A stretch of 64,000 nucleotides of DNA, from the NCBI GenBank assembly GCA_028753945.1, contig JAPNXP010000001.1, forward strand, positions 10,778,501 to 10,842,500. Reading direction: 5' to 3'. This DNA is from Hexactinellida sp. DTS-2022 (Eukaryota > Porifera > Hexactinellida). Numbering within the stretch: position 1 is the first letter of the stretch; the number at the start of each line of letters is the position of its first letter. This document shows, in pieces, positions 53,893 through 63,689 of this stretch. Position numbers and translations under genes: made by a program. The notes under the pieces were generated by a model. It did no database searches. It was not told where the DNA came from and saw nothing but the letters and a program-made list of their open reading frames with translations.

Positions 53893-54774
53893 TCATCCAC
53901 GCTTATCTTTGTCCCACACAAACATGTCAGCGAAATTCGTGTGAGTGAGTTCTAGCCCTTCAGGGAATTTCTTATTAGCTTCGAACCATGTAGTTAGTGT
54001 GGTATGCTTCTGTCTGCTCAGAACATCTCCAATGTCCGCGTCCGCAGAAAAGACCACAGACTGCTCATTCTCAAGATGGAGAGCTAGCCTCATCCCGTGA
54101 GGGAAGTTACCATGAAGGTCAAAGGCGAATATACGGTAGCAAGCTTCCGTGGCAGAGACGTATCGACCTTCTACGTAATTAGCGACCTCGTCCTTACGCT
54201 TAGGTACGCTAGTATTCGCAGTTTCGCCTGAACTGAACTCAACAATTTCTCTATCGTGACCCTTGTACACATATTTGAAGAGATACTTAACAGCAGTAAC
54301 TGAGGTACAAATCTCTAAATTAATGTGCGCATTGTACTTCAACAGCAAATAGGGATTGTGTGCGACTACCCACCGATTGTCAAGAAGAGCCTTCCCTACT
54401 CGCACGCTACGGCCATTATCCCTGCAGCGGTAATTAGGGTACCCATCATTAGCAGTACTGGTCACGCAAGAAAATTCTTTCGGGAATCTCTTAGAGCATT
54501 TACCATCACGCATGCAAGCGGCGCTTTTGTTAGACAAACCACATGGACCATGCATCATACAGCGCTCCACAATGCTATGTAGCCTCGGTTTAAGAACTGG
54601 GTCCGGGATCTCAGCACACACTATGTTATCATATGCAGACGGGTCTCGCGGCTTATCCTCATCAGTAAGTATAATTAGAATATGAGCATGGGGTAGGCCC
54701 CGATTTTGGAATTCTATGGTATACACATATGCAAGAGGCTTACCAAAAATGTGTTTTTTGGTAATATCGCTCAA
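53893..54774 (-). pseudogene. Helitron H2 HUH nickase (Rep) domain
   Basis: Cuts and rejoins single strands at Helitron ends. Motifs: IEFQNRGLPHAHILIIL (HUH histidines as H-A-H) near residues 20-36, CMRDGKCSKRFPKEF, RWVVAHNPYLLLKYNAHIN and AVKYLFKYVYKGHDR (the two Tyr of the Y2 motif). It ends at VWDKDKRG; the frame continues toward the helicase through a TAA at the point where H3 has AAA (GHG-stop-VIAR against GHGKVIAR). This domain is intact but separated by nonsense changes from its partners. Confidence 0.88.
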
Positions 54775-55280
54775 TAATTCACGCAGTTAAAGGCGAAAGA
54801 CTCGAACTATTAAATCAGGGCGATCGCTCGCTTTCTGATTTAATAGCAGTGCGGACGTAATCTCCTCCCATTGTGGATTACAGGTAAATGTAATGAATAA
54901 GTCTGGCTACCATATTTCCTGACTATAGCCATAGCGTCCTGATACAGTTCAAACATTTGTCTGGGACTACCTGTGTAAGAGGAGGGGAGTATAATACTGC
55001 GTCCCAGCTCACCGGCGCCCGTGTCGCCTGAGGACAGAGCGTCAGCCAGACCGCTGTAGAGATCACTCCTGATCTGCCTCTGGTTGAACTTTATGTAGTT
55101 CAGTCCCTGCTGCTCTATCTTAGCGTACATATCCACCTGGTACTGATGGAACAGTCTCCCGAACACGTGCAGGTAGCTCAAGCTGCTCCGGACCATCAGT
55201 CTGTAGGAGTAGTACTCCATCGGAGTCACGCAGCCCTTTCCTCTGCTGTGAGGGAATTTTACGCCGCCAGCCATCCACAC

Positions 55281-55343
55281 CTAAGAGAAGCAGTATAAAC
55301 AGTGCACACTAATACATAATGTCAATCAATCAGCAGTACTTAC
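55281..55343 (-). other. 63-bp spliceosomal intron in Helitron H2
   Basis: Minus strand: CCTCGAG, then GTAAGTACTGC ... CTGCTTCTCTTAG, then GTGTGGATGG. Consensus donor and pyrimidine-rich acceptor. The intron joins LLFPRG to VWMAGGVK. H1 reads through the same point (near 28310) without it. Confidence 0.85.
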
Positions 55344-56284
55344 CTCGAGGGAATAGGAGCACATAGTGCAGGGCATCGTAGGCGCGGTGAATCTCGGTGA
55401 TGCTCTGCAAGTCCCCACTCCGCGCGTGCAGGACAATGTCTCTGCTGGCTTCCAGCTCGTTATATCCGTATCCAGGCATGATAACGGCGATCTCAGGCGC
55501 AGTGGGGGCGTTGTACCGACGGGGATCAGAGGCGACGTCAGATCTAATCGTCATCCTCACGTCTGCACCACCGTGCTCTCGCATAACGTCTATTCCATGT
55601 CTGAAGAATGAGACATAGGGGTTGACCTCATGCAGCATAGCCTGTAGACACAGGAGCTCGGGTAGAGCAGCCTCTCCCAGTGCCTGCTGGCGATACTCCG
55701 CTTCAGCCTCAGGGGTACCGTCATGGATGTATATCTGGGCAAATGCCGGGGCCTGTCCCTCTCTCGGCATGAGCTGTCCAATGTAGTGGTGTACAGTCCC
55801 GTGAATACGGAATGTGTACACTCCTTTCTTAGCATTGGCGAGCTGCTTATCCAGGTTAACTCCGAGCGAGGCGAAGGCAAGAGCAGAGTTGTACGCTCGG
55901 ATGTTATCTCTGAAAGCTCTCCCTCTGGTGTCACCCGCTGTCAGCAAGTGAGCAAGCAGGTCAGGCGGCGTAGCTAAAGAGGGAAGAACAACCTTGGCCT
56001 GTCCACAGCAGAGTGGAAACTTGGTAATAATTTGGTGCTAGTGGATAATTTCTCACTTTCCCAGAATTTCGCTTCACAAAAAGTGCAGGAAAAAGTCATA
56101 CTGCCAACTGAAAACTCGGCGCTAAAGTTATCAGTAACTTCACACGCAGATTGTGACCTAGCTAAGTTCAAGGCCGACTTAGAAATGAGGGAATTAGCAT
56201 ACAACTCAACCCTTTCCTGCACACGCTCAGCATGCTGCTCTGCTGTCTCTCCTGCTCTCAGCACGGTAGCATATTCCCTCTGAT

Positions 56285-56510
56285 TATCGAGGCGTGCAGC
56301 AGTTTCCTCTTCAGTCTGAGCCTCTAAATAGGTCGACTGGTATTCCCTCTGCTAATCGAGGCGCGCAGCAGTTTGCTCGTCAGTCTGAGACTCTAAATAG
56401 GCCGACTGGTGTTCCCTCTTCTTATCGAGGCGAGCAGCATTTTCCCCGTCAGTCTGAGCCTCTAAATAGGCCGACTGGTGTTCCCTCTTCGTTAGGAGGC
56501 GAGCAGTACG
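56285..56510 (-). repeat. 69-bp coding tandem repeat in the Helitron Rep N-terminus
   Basis: About 3-4 copies of a 69-bp unit, encoding 23 residues such as REHQSAYLEAQTDGENAARL. Charged, heptad-like composition suggests coiled coil. H1 has similar repeats at 29210-29400. Confidence 0.85.
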
Positions 56511-56679
56511 GTCACTCTCCGACTCTCCATCTCGTTTAGCAGACTGAAGCTGTCTTTGCGTGTCGAGACGGAGTTGGGTCTGCTCTGGAGTCTCGTTAGC
56601 TCGCTCCCAGCGCTTCCGTTCAGCTTCAGTTTTGAACTTCTTCCCCCCCCTGAATCCCTGTCTTCCGTTTAGGAGGCAT

Positions 56680-57093
56680 AATAATAATTAAATCTAATTC
56701 TCAATGTAAAGAAAAAAAAATGTCTGTTCTGAAAAAAAGTAAGTATTTATAGTCAGGCATACTAAAAGAAATACATACAATGATTCGTTAAATGAATATA
56801 TTTTCAATCAATCAGATTGCAGCCTCATAAATCTTTGTATTATGCACAATCTATTTTAAGTTAGCTAATCCATACAAACAAACGTGCAAACGCTCGAATT
56901 TAATTGGCTAACATATTTTGTCACCTTCAAATGTGAATATTTCTCTTCAAAAACCAATAGATCGTTGTCGCAGTACAAAATTACCCCTGTATAAAAATTT
57001 TCAGCTTTCTGGGACTCGTAGTCTTTCCAATCAATTCTGGACAAACACACACACAAACAAACAAACAAACAAACAACAATTCCTCTTTTTATA
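56680..57093 (-). repeat. Helitron H2 5' region, duplicated at 57290-57653
   Basis: Contains CTAATCCATAC, ATTTAATTGGCTAACA, TTTTGTCACCTTCAAATGTG, CAATAGATCGTTGTCGCAGT, GACTCGTAGTCTTTCCAATC and an (ACAA)n tract ending CAATTCCTCTTTTTATA. The same order is present in the adjoining unit. A fragment CAATAGATCGTTGTCGCAG also lies at 50419-50437, just beyond the H2 3' end. Confidence 0.8.
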
Positions 57094-57653
57094 TACGAGC
57101 CCTTCGCTCTCGGTCGCTTCGCGACGGATTACTCTCTCACAAAAGTCGCTTCGCGACTTTTGTTCGTTCGTGTTAGGCACTACGCAATACAATTAACGGC
57201 CGCTTCGCGGCCTTTCCCTCCCCAAAAGCAATCACATTAATAATGAGTTTTAAAAGCTCAATAAATTTCAGTTACACGATAAGAAGCTCGAATCAAAATA
57301 ATACTAAAAGAAAAACAGGCAATAGAATAGACAAATGATTGATTGGTTAAATTAATTTATTTTCAATCAATCAAATTGGAGCCTCAGAAAATATTTCTAT
57401 TATGCACAATCTATTTATACTAATTGATTAAATCTGCTAATCCATACTAATAACCCTCGAATTTAATTGGCTAACAAATTTTGTCACCTTCAAATGTGAA
57501 TATTTCTCTTCAAAAACCAATAGATCGTTGTCGCAGTACAAAATTACCCCTGTATAAAAATTTTCAGCTTTCTGGGACTCGTAGTCTTTCCAATCAATTC
57601 TGGACAAACACACAAACAAACACACACACACACAACAATTGCGCTTTTAATAT
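57094..57653 (-). mobile_element. Non-autonomous Helitron-like unit abutting H2 head-to-tail
   Basis: The minus-strand 5' end is at about 57653 (TATTAAAAGCGCAATTGTTG); its first 360 bp match the H2 5' region closely, but it has no protein gene and ends in a hairpin cassette (57094-57213: GGCCGCGAAGCGGCC, AAAAGTCGCGAAGCGACTTTT, GTCGCGAAGCGAC, GGGCTCGTAT) directly followed by the H2 start. Confidence 0.78.
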
Positions 57654-57655
57654 AG

Positions 57656-57676
57656 AGATAGATAGATAGATAGATA
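57656..57676 (+). repeat. (GATA)n microsatellite
   Basis: Five GATA units follow the 5' end of the unit above. Confidence 0.9.
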
Positions 57677-57760
57677 CGTATTTAATAATATACGTATATA
57701 TACACACACAGACTAATTGCGTTTTATTAGTATAGATATACCCCATTTGTGTTTTAATAG

Positions 57761-58842
57761 TACAAGCGCGCTTCACTAGCTTTCGCTGCGCGGCTGCAGA
57801 TACTTCGTGTCCGCAGAAAGTACCCTTCGGGTGCCTCATATATCCCAACCAACTAATAACGGTTGTTTATATTTAACAACTGATAGAGATGTTGCAGTGC
57901 AAATGCGATTCAAAGCCAAACGCTCACTGTTAACAACGAGGCAATTATTATTGTATAAATTCCCAAGATATATATAAATGTTTATGATTTCTGTAATCTG
58001 TTCAGAAAACAAAAGGTTTCTATTTAGGGGGGGATTTGTGTCAATGTAATCGTAAAATGCTTGTTTTTGTGCATTCATTCGAAACTGATGATGTGAGAAT
58101 GTACGTAGATATAGGTTAGATCGTCTATTTGGAGGTCCAACTTGTAAGTGAATATTAGCCAATTCGCTCGTAATACTCGATAGTTATAATGTAATTATGG
58201 TAGCCATATGAAGATTGTTATCGTATGTAATATGTAAACAAATGTTTTTCGTGTTATAACAGGAAGTGATTGAAACGCTTTTGGCGTTGAAACGCATTTG
58301 TACTGCAACAGAGATACTAAAATCGATATATACTAATTGAATGCTTCCTGCTAATCCATACTGAGACAACCCTCGAATTTAATTGGTTAAAGGGTTTTGT
58401 CACCTTTGCGAGGGAAGATGTGGATATTTTTCTTAGATCAGCTAGCATTCAATTAGTATAAATTGATTTTAGTGTCTCTATCAGTTGTTAAGTGCTCATT
58501 ATAGAATGCCTATCTGAGACTGCAATTTAATTTGCGAGATAAAAATAATATATCCAATCAATTATTTGTATTTTACATGTTTTAAAGGGTCATAGCCGCT
58601 TGCTTCCAACGACTATATATGGGGTAATCAATTTGCTGATTCCGAAAATGTTATCATTAACAGCCCCATGTATATATATTTGTAGTTTGCATGTAGACGT
58701 TATAAGGAGTTACAAAAGTAACTTCTGTTATATAAACAACCCGTTATTAGTTGGTTGGGATATATGAGGCACCCGAAGGGTGCTTTCTGCGGACACGAAG
58801 TATCTGCAGCCGCGCACCGCAAGCAAGCCAAGCGCGCTTGTA
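57761..58842. mobile_element. Nested foldback element, 1.08 kb
   Basis: Outer arms of about 110 bp: TACAAGCGCGCTT ... CTGCAGATACTTCGTGTCCG ... CAACCAACTAATAACGG at the left, inverted at 58733-58842. Each arm is a run of small GC hairpins (CCGCAGAAAGTACCCTTCGGGTG). Inner inverted pairs occur at about 57880-57925 / 58260-58310 and about 58320-58350 / 58440-58480. Non-coding. Confidence 0.85.
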
Positions 58843-59973
58843 TCTATGATGTGAAAATGATTTCTGTAAAGTTAATTTTGATCACATAGTAGTATTTATA
58901 GACACTCAATTGTTTTGTCATATTACTAATATTAGCGTTGTGATATACTCACTGAAGGCGGTAGAGAGCGAGCAAAAAAGTTTTAGATTTTTGATCACAC
59001 AAGAAATAGTCTGCGACTTCATTCTGCAACCCCGCTCTTGCTGTTTAGTTAAAGCTTGTCCATTCAGTTTATTGTACACCAACACTATTCTTCTTTCTTT
59101 CAGAAAACTTATTTTAAAATTCTCTAACCCAGCTAGCCTTGATTGATAGAAATTCTATTTTATTACACAGGTGCTGTTAACAGCTAACAGCAAAATCGGC
59201 TGGTAACAGCATTTCTACCACCCCTATTTATAATTTTTTAATTAAAATTACTGAATAAATAATATGGTTTGTATGTACCGTATACGCGGATAGCAGCCGA
59301 CATTCGATCTCCTTCCTAATTACATAATTCCTTAATCTATATTGATACAATGTAGTCTAGTCATTAATTGTGTGATAGACAGCCTCGTAGATAGAAAGAG
59401 ATAGTAGGCAGGGCTATGAGAATTGTAGGTGGGGCTGAGTTTGAAAACGTATCATGACATCCAGGTCAGGGGCGGATCTAATATTTGCTAGAAGGGGGAT
59501 TGTGGTTTCAGAATGTGATATTCGTCCAAATTCCTGTGTCTAGAGCAAGATACTCACTATATCATTCGAGGTTCTGTATTTTAAATGTGAGCCCCCTCCC
59601 TGCCTACGGGCCTGGTGCGGTTCTACACCAGTGTGTACTTCACACACTAATATACCAGTGTGTGCGGGTACACCGCAACAAAAATACATCTATTTAAATG
59701 CAAAAACATTATATGTAGTATTAAAATTCAGATTTTCGAAATTTTCGAGGGAATGCTTGAACCTCGAGGGTTTATATTAATTCTAGCACAAAATGAGTGA
59801 TTCCAAACGATTTCTAGTGCCCAAATACACCATAAAATTTGATTTTGATGAAAAAGAGGGGGAAAATCTCGCGTGGCCCCTCGCACCAGGTTTGAAGGGG
59901 TGGAAAAGTTTCAGCACGGGTTTGGGGTTGTCACTTTCTTCTATGTTTATTCGGGCCTAGAAGAACACTCTGG
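58843..59973. other. Non-coding DNA
   Basis: Nothing gene-like. A GTTAACAGCTAACAGC repeat lies near 59172. CAGGGGCGGATC at 59466-59477 resembles a hAT end without a partner. Confidence 0.4.
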
Positions 59974-60134
59974 TCGGGCATTCCATTTCCTATTCAGCCA
60001 ATCAATTATCTGACTCGGGCATTCCGTTTCCTATTCAGCCAATCAATTATCCGACTCGGGCATTCCGTTTCCGATTCAGCCAATCAATTATCCGAATCGG
60101 GCATTCCATTTCCGATTCAGCCAATCAATTATAC
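59974..60134 (+). repeat. 41-bp tandem repeat, 4 copies
   Basis: Unit TCGGGCATTCCATTTCCTAT + TCAGCCAATCAATTATCTGAC; copies differ at a few positions (CCATTT/CCGTTT, CCTATT/CCGATT). Confidence 0.95.
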
Positions 60135-60283
60135 AATCATTTGATCGTTGTGGAATCGGTGGGATTAACCGTGCCACCTGTTATTCAAAATAACAATCTA
60201 TATACTATTGGATACACTTTGATACAATATGAGACACTTTATATACGATTGGTTACGATTGGATGAAAAATTTGATAGTCTAT

Positions 60284-61062
60284 TATTAAAACTCGATTGT
60301 TGTATGTTTGTATGTTTGTACGTTTGTCCAGATTGTATTATAGTGCTATCATAGGTGAAGAGAAACTTACTTATAATTGAGAAGAGTGGCTTCCATATGT
60401 TTAAAAGGTAAACAAGTATGCTGATTCGGAATTTCGCATTAAAATTTTCCAATATGAATATTTATTGTTATCTACGTACAATAATGAAAACAAAATTGGT
60501 GAAAATTTAAAATTAACCTATTGACTGCTTCCAAATGTTGATATAAGTAATCAAGTTTGCTGATTCTCGATTTCGCATTTAGAAATTCCCAATATGTATT
60601 ATGTTGTTGTTGTTGTTGTTGATAAAATAGGTAAACAAAGCGGCCAAAGTTAAGAATTAGGAACGCAGTGGCGGATTTAGGGGGGGGGGGGCACGTGCCC
60701 CCACCCCTTGAAAAAATTGCCTATAAAATAGGTGCAAAATTAACGAATTTTTATATGATCAGTATTGTTTAATTAACGAACTCTGTTGAGTATTGTTTAA
60801 CGAACTCTTGAAAAAAGCTTGTCGAAATATGTTATTTGAGTGTGTCTAATCTTTTTAAAAAAATTGGGGGCTTCCCCCCAAACCCCCCCTTGGTTTCGCT
60901 CGCTACACTTGCTCCGGTGCCTCCCCCCTTACACAATCCTGGATCCGCTCCTGGAACGTATATGGTGAGTTACTTTGGGGGGAGTAAGGCCGCAAAGCGG
61001 CCGTCAACTTGTGATGCGTAGCACCGATTCGTCGCAAATCGACCGATACCGAAGGGCTCGTA
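60284..61062 (+). mobile_element. Non-autonomous Helitron-like unit with nested hAT MITE
   Basis: Starts TATTAAAACTCGATTGTTGT, a GTTT tract and TCCAGATTGTATTATAGTGC; repeats of GGTAAACAAGTATGCTGATT follow. It ends in a cassette at 60986-61062 (GGCCGCAAAGCGGCC, GTCGCAAATCGAC, CCGAAGGGCTCGTA). The hAT MITE at 60666-60953 interrupts it. Confidence 0.75.
60666..60953. mobile_element. hAT-like MITE, about 288 bp
   Basis: Ends CAGTGGCGGATTTAGG and CAGGAGCGGATCCAGG (inward) match at 13 of 16. Only a GGAACG hexamer is directly repeated at the flanks, so the exact boundary or duplication has decayed. A GGGCACGTGCCCCC inversion follows the left end. Confidence 0.75.
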
Positions 61063-62506
61063 TGAATAATTTACTTACATAAATGCTAATTGCTGTTATA
61101 ATTTCGAATGCAAATCATAAATTGTTGTAGCTGAGTAGCTCCAACCTATTTTTATTTAACCCTGTACCGAGTTTTGACTTACGAGGTATTTACTCCTTTG
61201 CTCATGGTATAATAATATAGATAGATGCATTCTATGTGGAGTAGAGACACCATTCACATGGAAGGTTAATTACATCATATTAGACTATCTTCCAAAATTT
61301 GAATATACATATACATACAAGCTGGTCCCGGATTTCATATCTAAAAATTTCTGATGTAAATATTTATGTATGTTTTTTGCAATAAATTTTATGAAGCGCA
61401 ACCAAGCGAAAGCAAGGGTGCTCGTATATGAAATTACTGTTTAACATAAATCAATAAATGAATATCCTCTAACCTTTTGAGTTGATTTCGGGATTTCCCG
61501 AATGATCCGGGATTCCTCCACCAATTTGGTGGAGAATTTCAGTTCTTCTTCCTTCTCCTGTAGAAAAATTATATATTGTAATGATAAGGATTTATTGTCC
61601 ATTTTTGATTGTGTCAGGGATTACACCAATTTTCATGATGAATTTGCATTTTATGCCCCCAAATTATCAATATGAACAATTATCAATAATTCAGGTTGAT
61701 CGTTCATTTGGAATGCGCTGTATTATACTTGTACCATCTGTGCACTTTAACCACGTGGCAAAATAACATCTGCTATTTCAATATTGTCCTTGTCCAAAAT
61801 CGAATTTCAATCTTTTGTGTAAGGATCTTCACATTCCGATCTTTTGTGAAGATAAATAATAAAATGTTGGTTAATGTTGGTTACCAGCCCTTCACCAAAA
61901 TATTGAATGACAATACCACAATAGCAAATTTGTTAAATTCACTTTAAGTATCACTTTACACTATATATTAATGCTTCAGTTCTGTGAAGAGGATTGTGGC
62001 TGTTTATCCATTTATATCTTGTCGCGAAAATTGGTCTGTGCTTAGGATGAAATGGAATTTTCAAGTTAAGAGTTTTATAGTTTGAATTATATCTGCAATA
62101 ATTGTGTATTAATAGTAGACCTAGAGGAAACTTACCATTTTTAAATTCTCAACAAATTTTCCCCTCTGGAGTGCTAATCTCTCATTTTTTTTAATTTTTC
62201 TGTCATAGATTTCCTAAATAAGAAAACAAATTAAATTTTCTATAGAAAAATTAAATCACTGACTTTTCTTAACGCCGTAGTATGATATATATTTTGTAGA
62301 GCATAAGAAGATATTCGAAAAATATTGAGAACTTTCAGCAATTAAAGGCTAAAATATGTAATATGACTTGTTGTGATGCGGTCTTACATTTTATACCAGT
62401 TGTACAAACAAGGTTGTTTAAAATAAGAATAATAAACTCCAATTGGTTACAGAAGTAACGATTGCTATAATATATTATTCAGCAACAAAAGAGCTTTCGA
62501 TTGATA
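61063..62506. other. Non-coding DNA
   Basis: A Helitron-like 3' remnant (AAGCGCAACCAAGCGAAAGC, GGGTGCTCGTATATG) lies at 61394-61431. Short frames at 61580-61947 have no recognisable features. Confidence 0.4.
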
Positions 62507-62514
62507 TACTATAT

Positions 62515-62676
62515 CAGGGGTTTTTTTAAGGTTGAGATCGTTGTGTAACTCAGCTTAACTGCGTTGTAAGTATTAACCCAAAGTTAATTTTGTCGGCCGC
62601 GGCCGACCCGAATCGTGGTGTAACTCCCGAAAATCTTGGTGCAAATTTACACCAAGATCGGCCTTAAAAAAACCTG
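62515..62676. mobile_element. hAT MITE, 162 bp
   Basis: Ends CAGGGGTTTTTTTAAGG and CAGGTTTTTTTAAGGCC (inward, two-base indel). Perfect 8-bp duplication TACTATAT at 62507-62514 and 62677-62684. Internal GGCCGCGGCC and TTGGTGCAAATTTACACCAA palindromes. Confidence 0.92.
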
Positions 62677-62684
62677 TACTATAT

Positions 62685-63689
62685 ATAGCAAATATTAATG
62701 TAAAGAACCTACATTATTCAAAATTACATCATGGCTGATTTTAGGCCAACTAGGCTCTATCCTTGTAAATAACTGTTTTAAAGAGTGGCAAATGCTTATA
62801 GTAACTAGTAAGATCTAGCATATTCTACTGCTCTACATATTGGTTACACCAGCGGTCAGCAATTAGATTTGTGTGCGGGCCACAAAATTATTTGTCATAG
62901 ATTTTCGTCCCACAAATTATTATTTATGAATATACTTCGTGAATATCTACTGATTTCTCTTTACTAAATAATACGTACAAATCATTTCCAGTAGCATAGG
63001 CGGCGATCTGGGGAATTATTTGGGAGGGAATGATTTTTTCATCATCGAGATTCACTATTATTATAGTACAGTGAACTTCAGTTACTACGAAGTCGTAAAT
63101 CACGAAATGACCGCTTATACCGAAATGGAATTTGGAGATTTTCCCAGGGCACTAAATACATGAGTTATTCACAGACTGTCCAACCTCTGGACAGTATCTT
63201 GTCGGGACCTTTGACCGCATAGCGGTTATTCGAGAGAAAGCCCTCGAAAACTAGGGTTGCCCGAGGGTATGCCACCCGGGCGACCTGGAGATCCTGAGAC
63301 CCAATTTCCCGCACTTTCAGATAAATATTTATATCAAATGGCTCGGGAAAAAGATCGTCAATTCAAGCTTGTTTCCCATAAGATACATCATTGCAATACT
63401 ATTCTTGTTATTAGATACTCAGATATATTCTCTAAGTTAAAGCTAAAGAATGTTCTAAAAAATATATTCACTTGAATTATTGTATTTACTAATCTTTTAA
63501 TAATTAATTGATTGATTTACTACATCATTCAATATACAGAGGTTCATATAGCAGTATTTTTGAAAGACCATATATCTCTTCCTCCAATCCATCTAAAGAA
63601 TTGATAATGATCATGTCCTTTATTCTGACATTTTATGTCCCCATCTGATTTCACATCATCGAACACTGTAGTTGTATCGATGGTGCCAG
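62685..63689. other. Non-coding DNA with lone transposon ends
   Basis: CAGCGGTCAGCAATTAG at 62851-62867 followed by GTGCGGGCCACAA resembles a hAT left end. TACAGTGAACTTCAGTTACT at 63069-63088 resembles a pogo-like left end. No partners and no genes are seen. Confidence 0.4.

Larger units (their letters stand above)
54775..56679 (-). pseudogene. Helitron H2 Rep N-terminal region, with intron and breaks
   Basis: Likely start ATG 56679 (MPPKRKTGIQGG). A run of eight G (plus-strand C 56643-56650) shifts the frame; seven would continue into KKFKTEAERKRWERANETPE. Next come four 23-residue repeats (REHQSAYLEAQT...), one stop at about 56353, the zinc block CTFCEAKFWESEKL, a frameshift near 56025, then the N domain 55947-55330 (VHHYIGQLMP, AQIYIHDGTPEAE, LQAMLHEVNPYV, YNAPTAPEIAVIMPGYGYN). 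A 63-bp intron (55281-55343) precedes VWMAGGVKFPHSRGKGC and HVFGRLFHQYQVDMYAKIEQ (to 54840). Confidence 0.82.
50459..57093 (-). mobile_element. Helitron H2, near full length, 6.6 kb
   Basis: Minus-strand order: 5' end at about 57093, a 5' region to 56680, Rep N-terminus, HUH nickase, PIF1-like helicase, OTU, a 3' region of about 480 bp and a 3' end GGTTCGTTCCCTCAGGG (plus strand) at 50459, identical to the H3 end at 31377. Plus-strand TTCTATAAATAGAA just inside is a subterminal hairpin. Stops and frameshifts show it is no longer autonomous. The OTU domain fits Helentron/Helitron2-like animal elements. The junction bases and the target duplication (none expected) cannot be proven here. Confidence 0.85.

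Noticed and set aside
56865-57669. Short frames containing IDWKDYESQKAENF as genes
   Set aside because: They are translations of the repeated Helitron 5' end; the duplicate carries the same peptide because the DNA is repeated.
59974-60134. CRISPR-like or regulatory array
   Set aside because: Plain head-to-tail 41-bp minisatellite without spacers.
61581-61947. Plus-strand frames near 61.6-61.9 kb
   Set aside because: No motif, no splice support and AT-rich chance composition.
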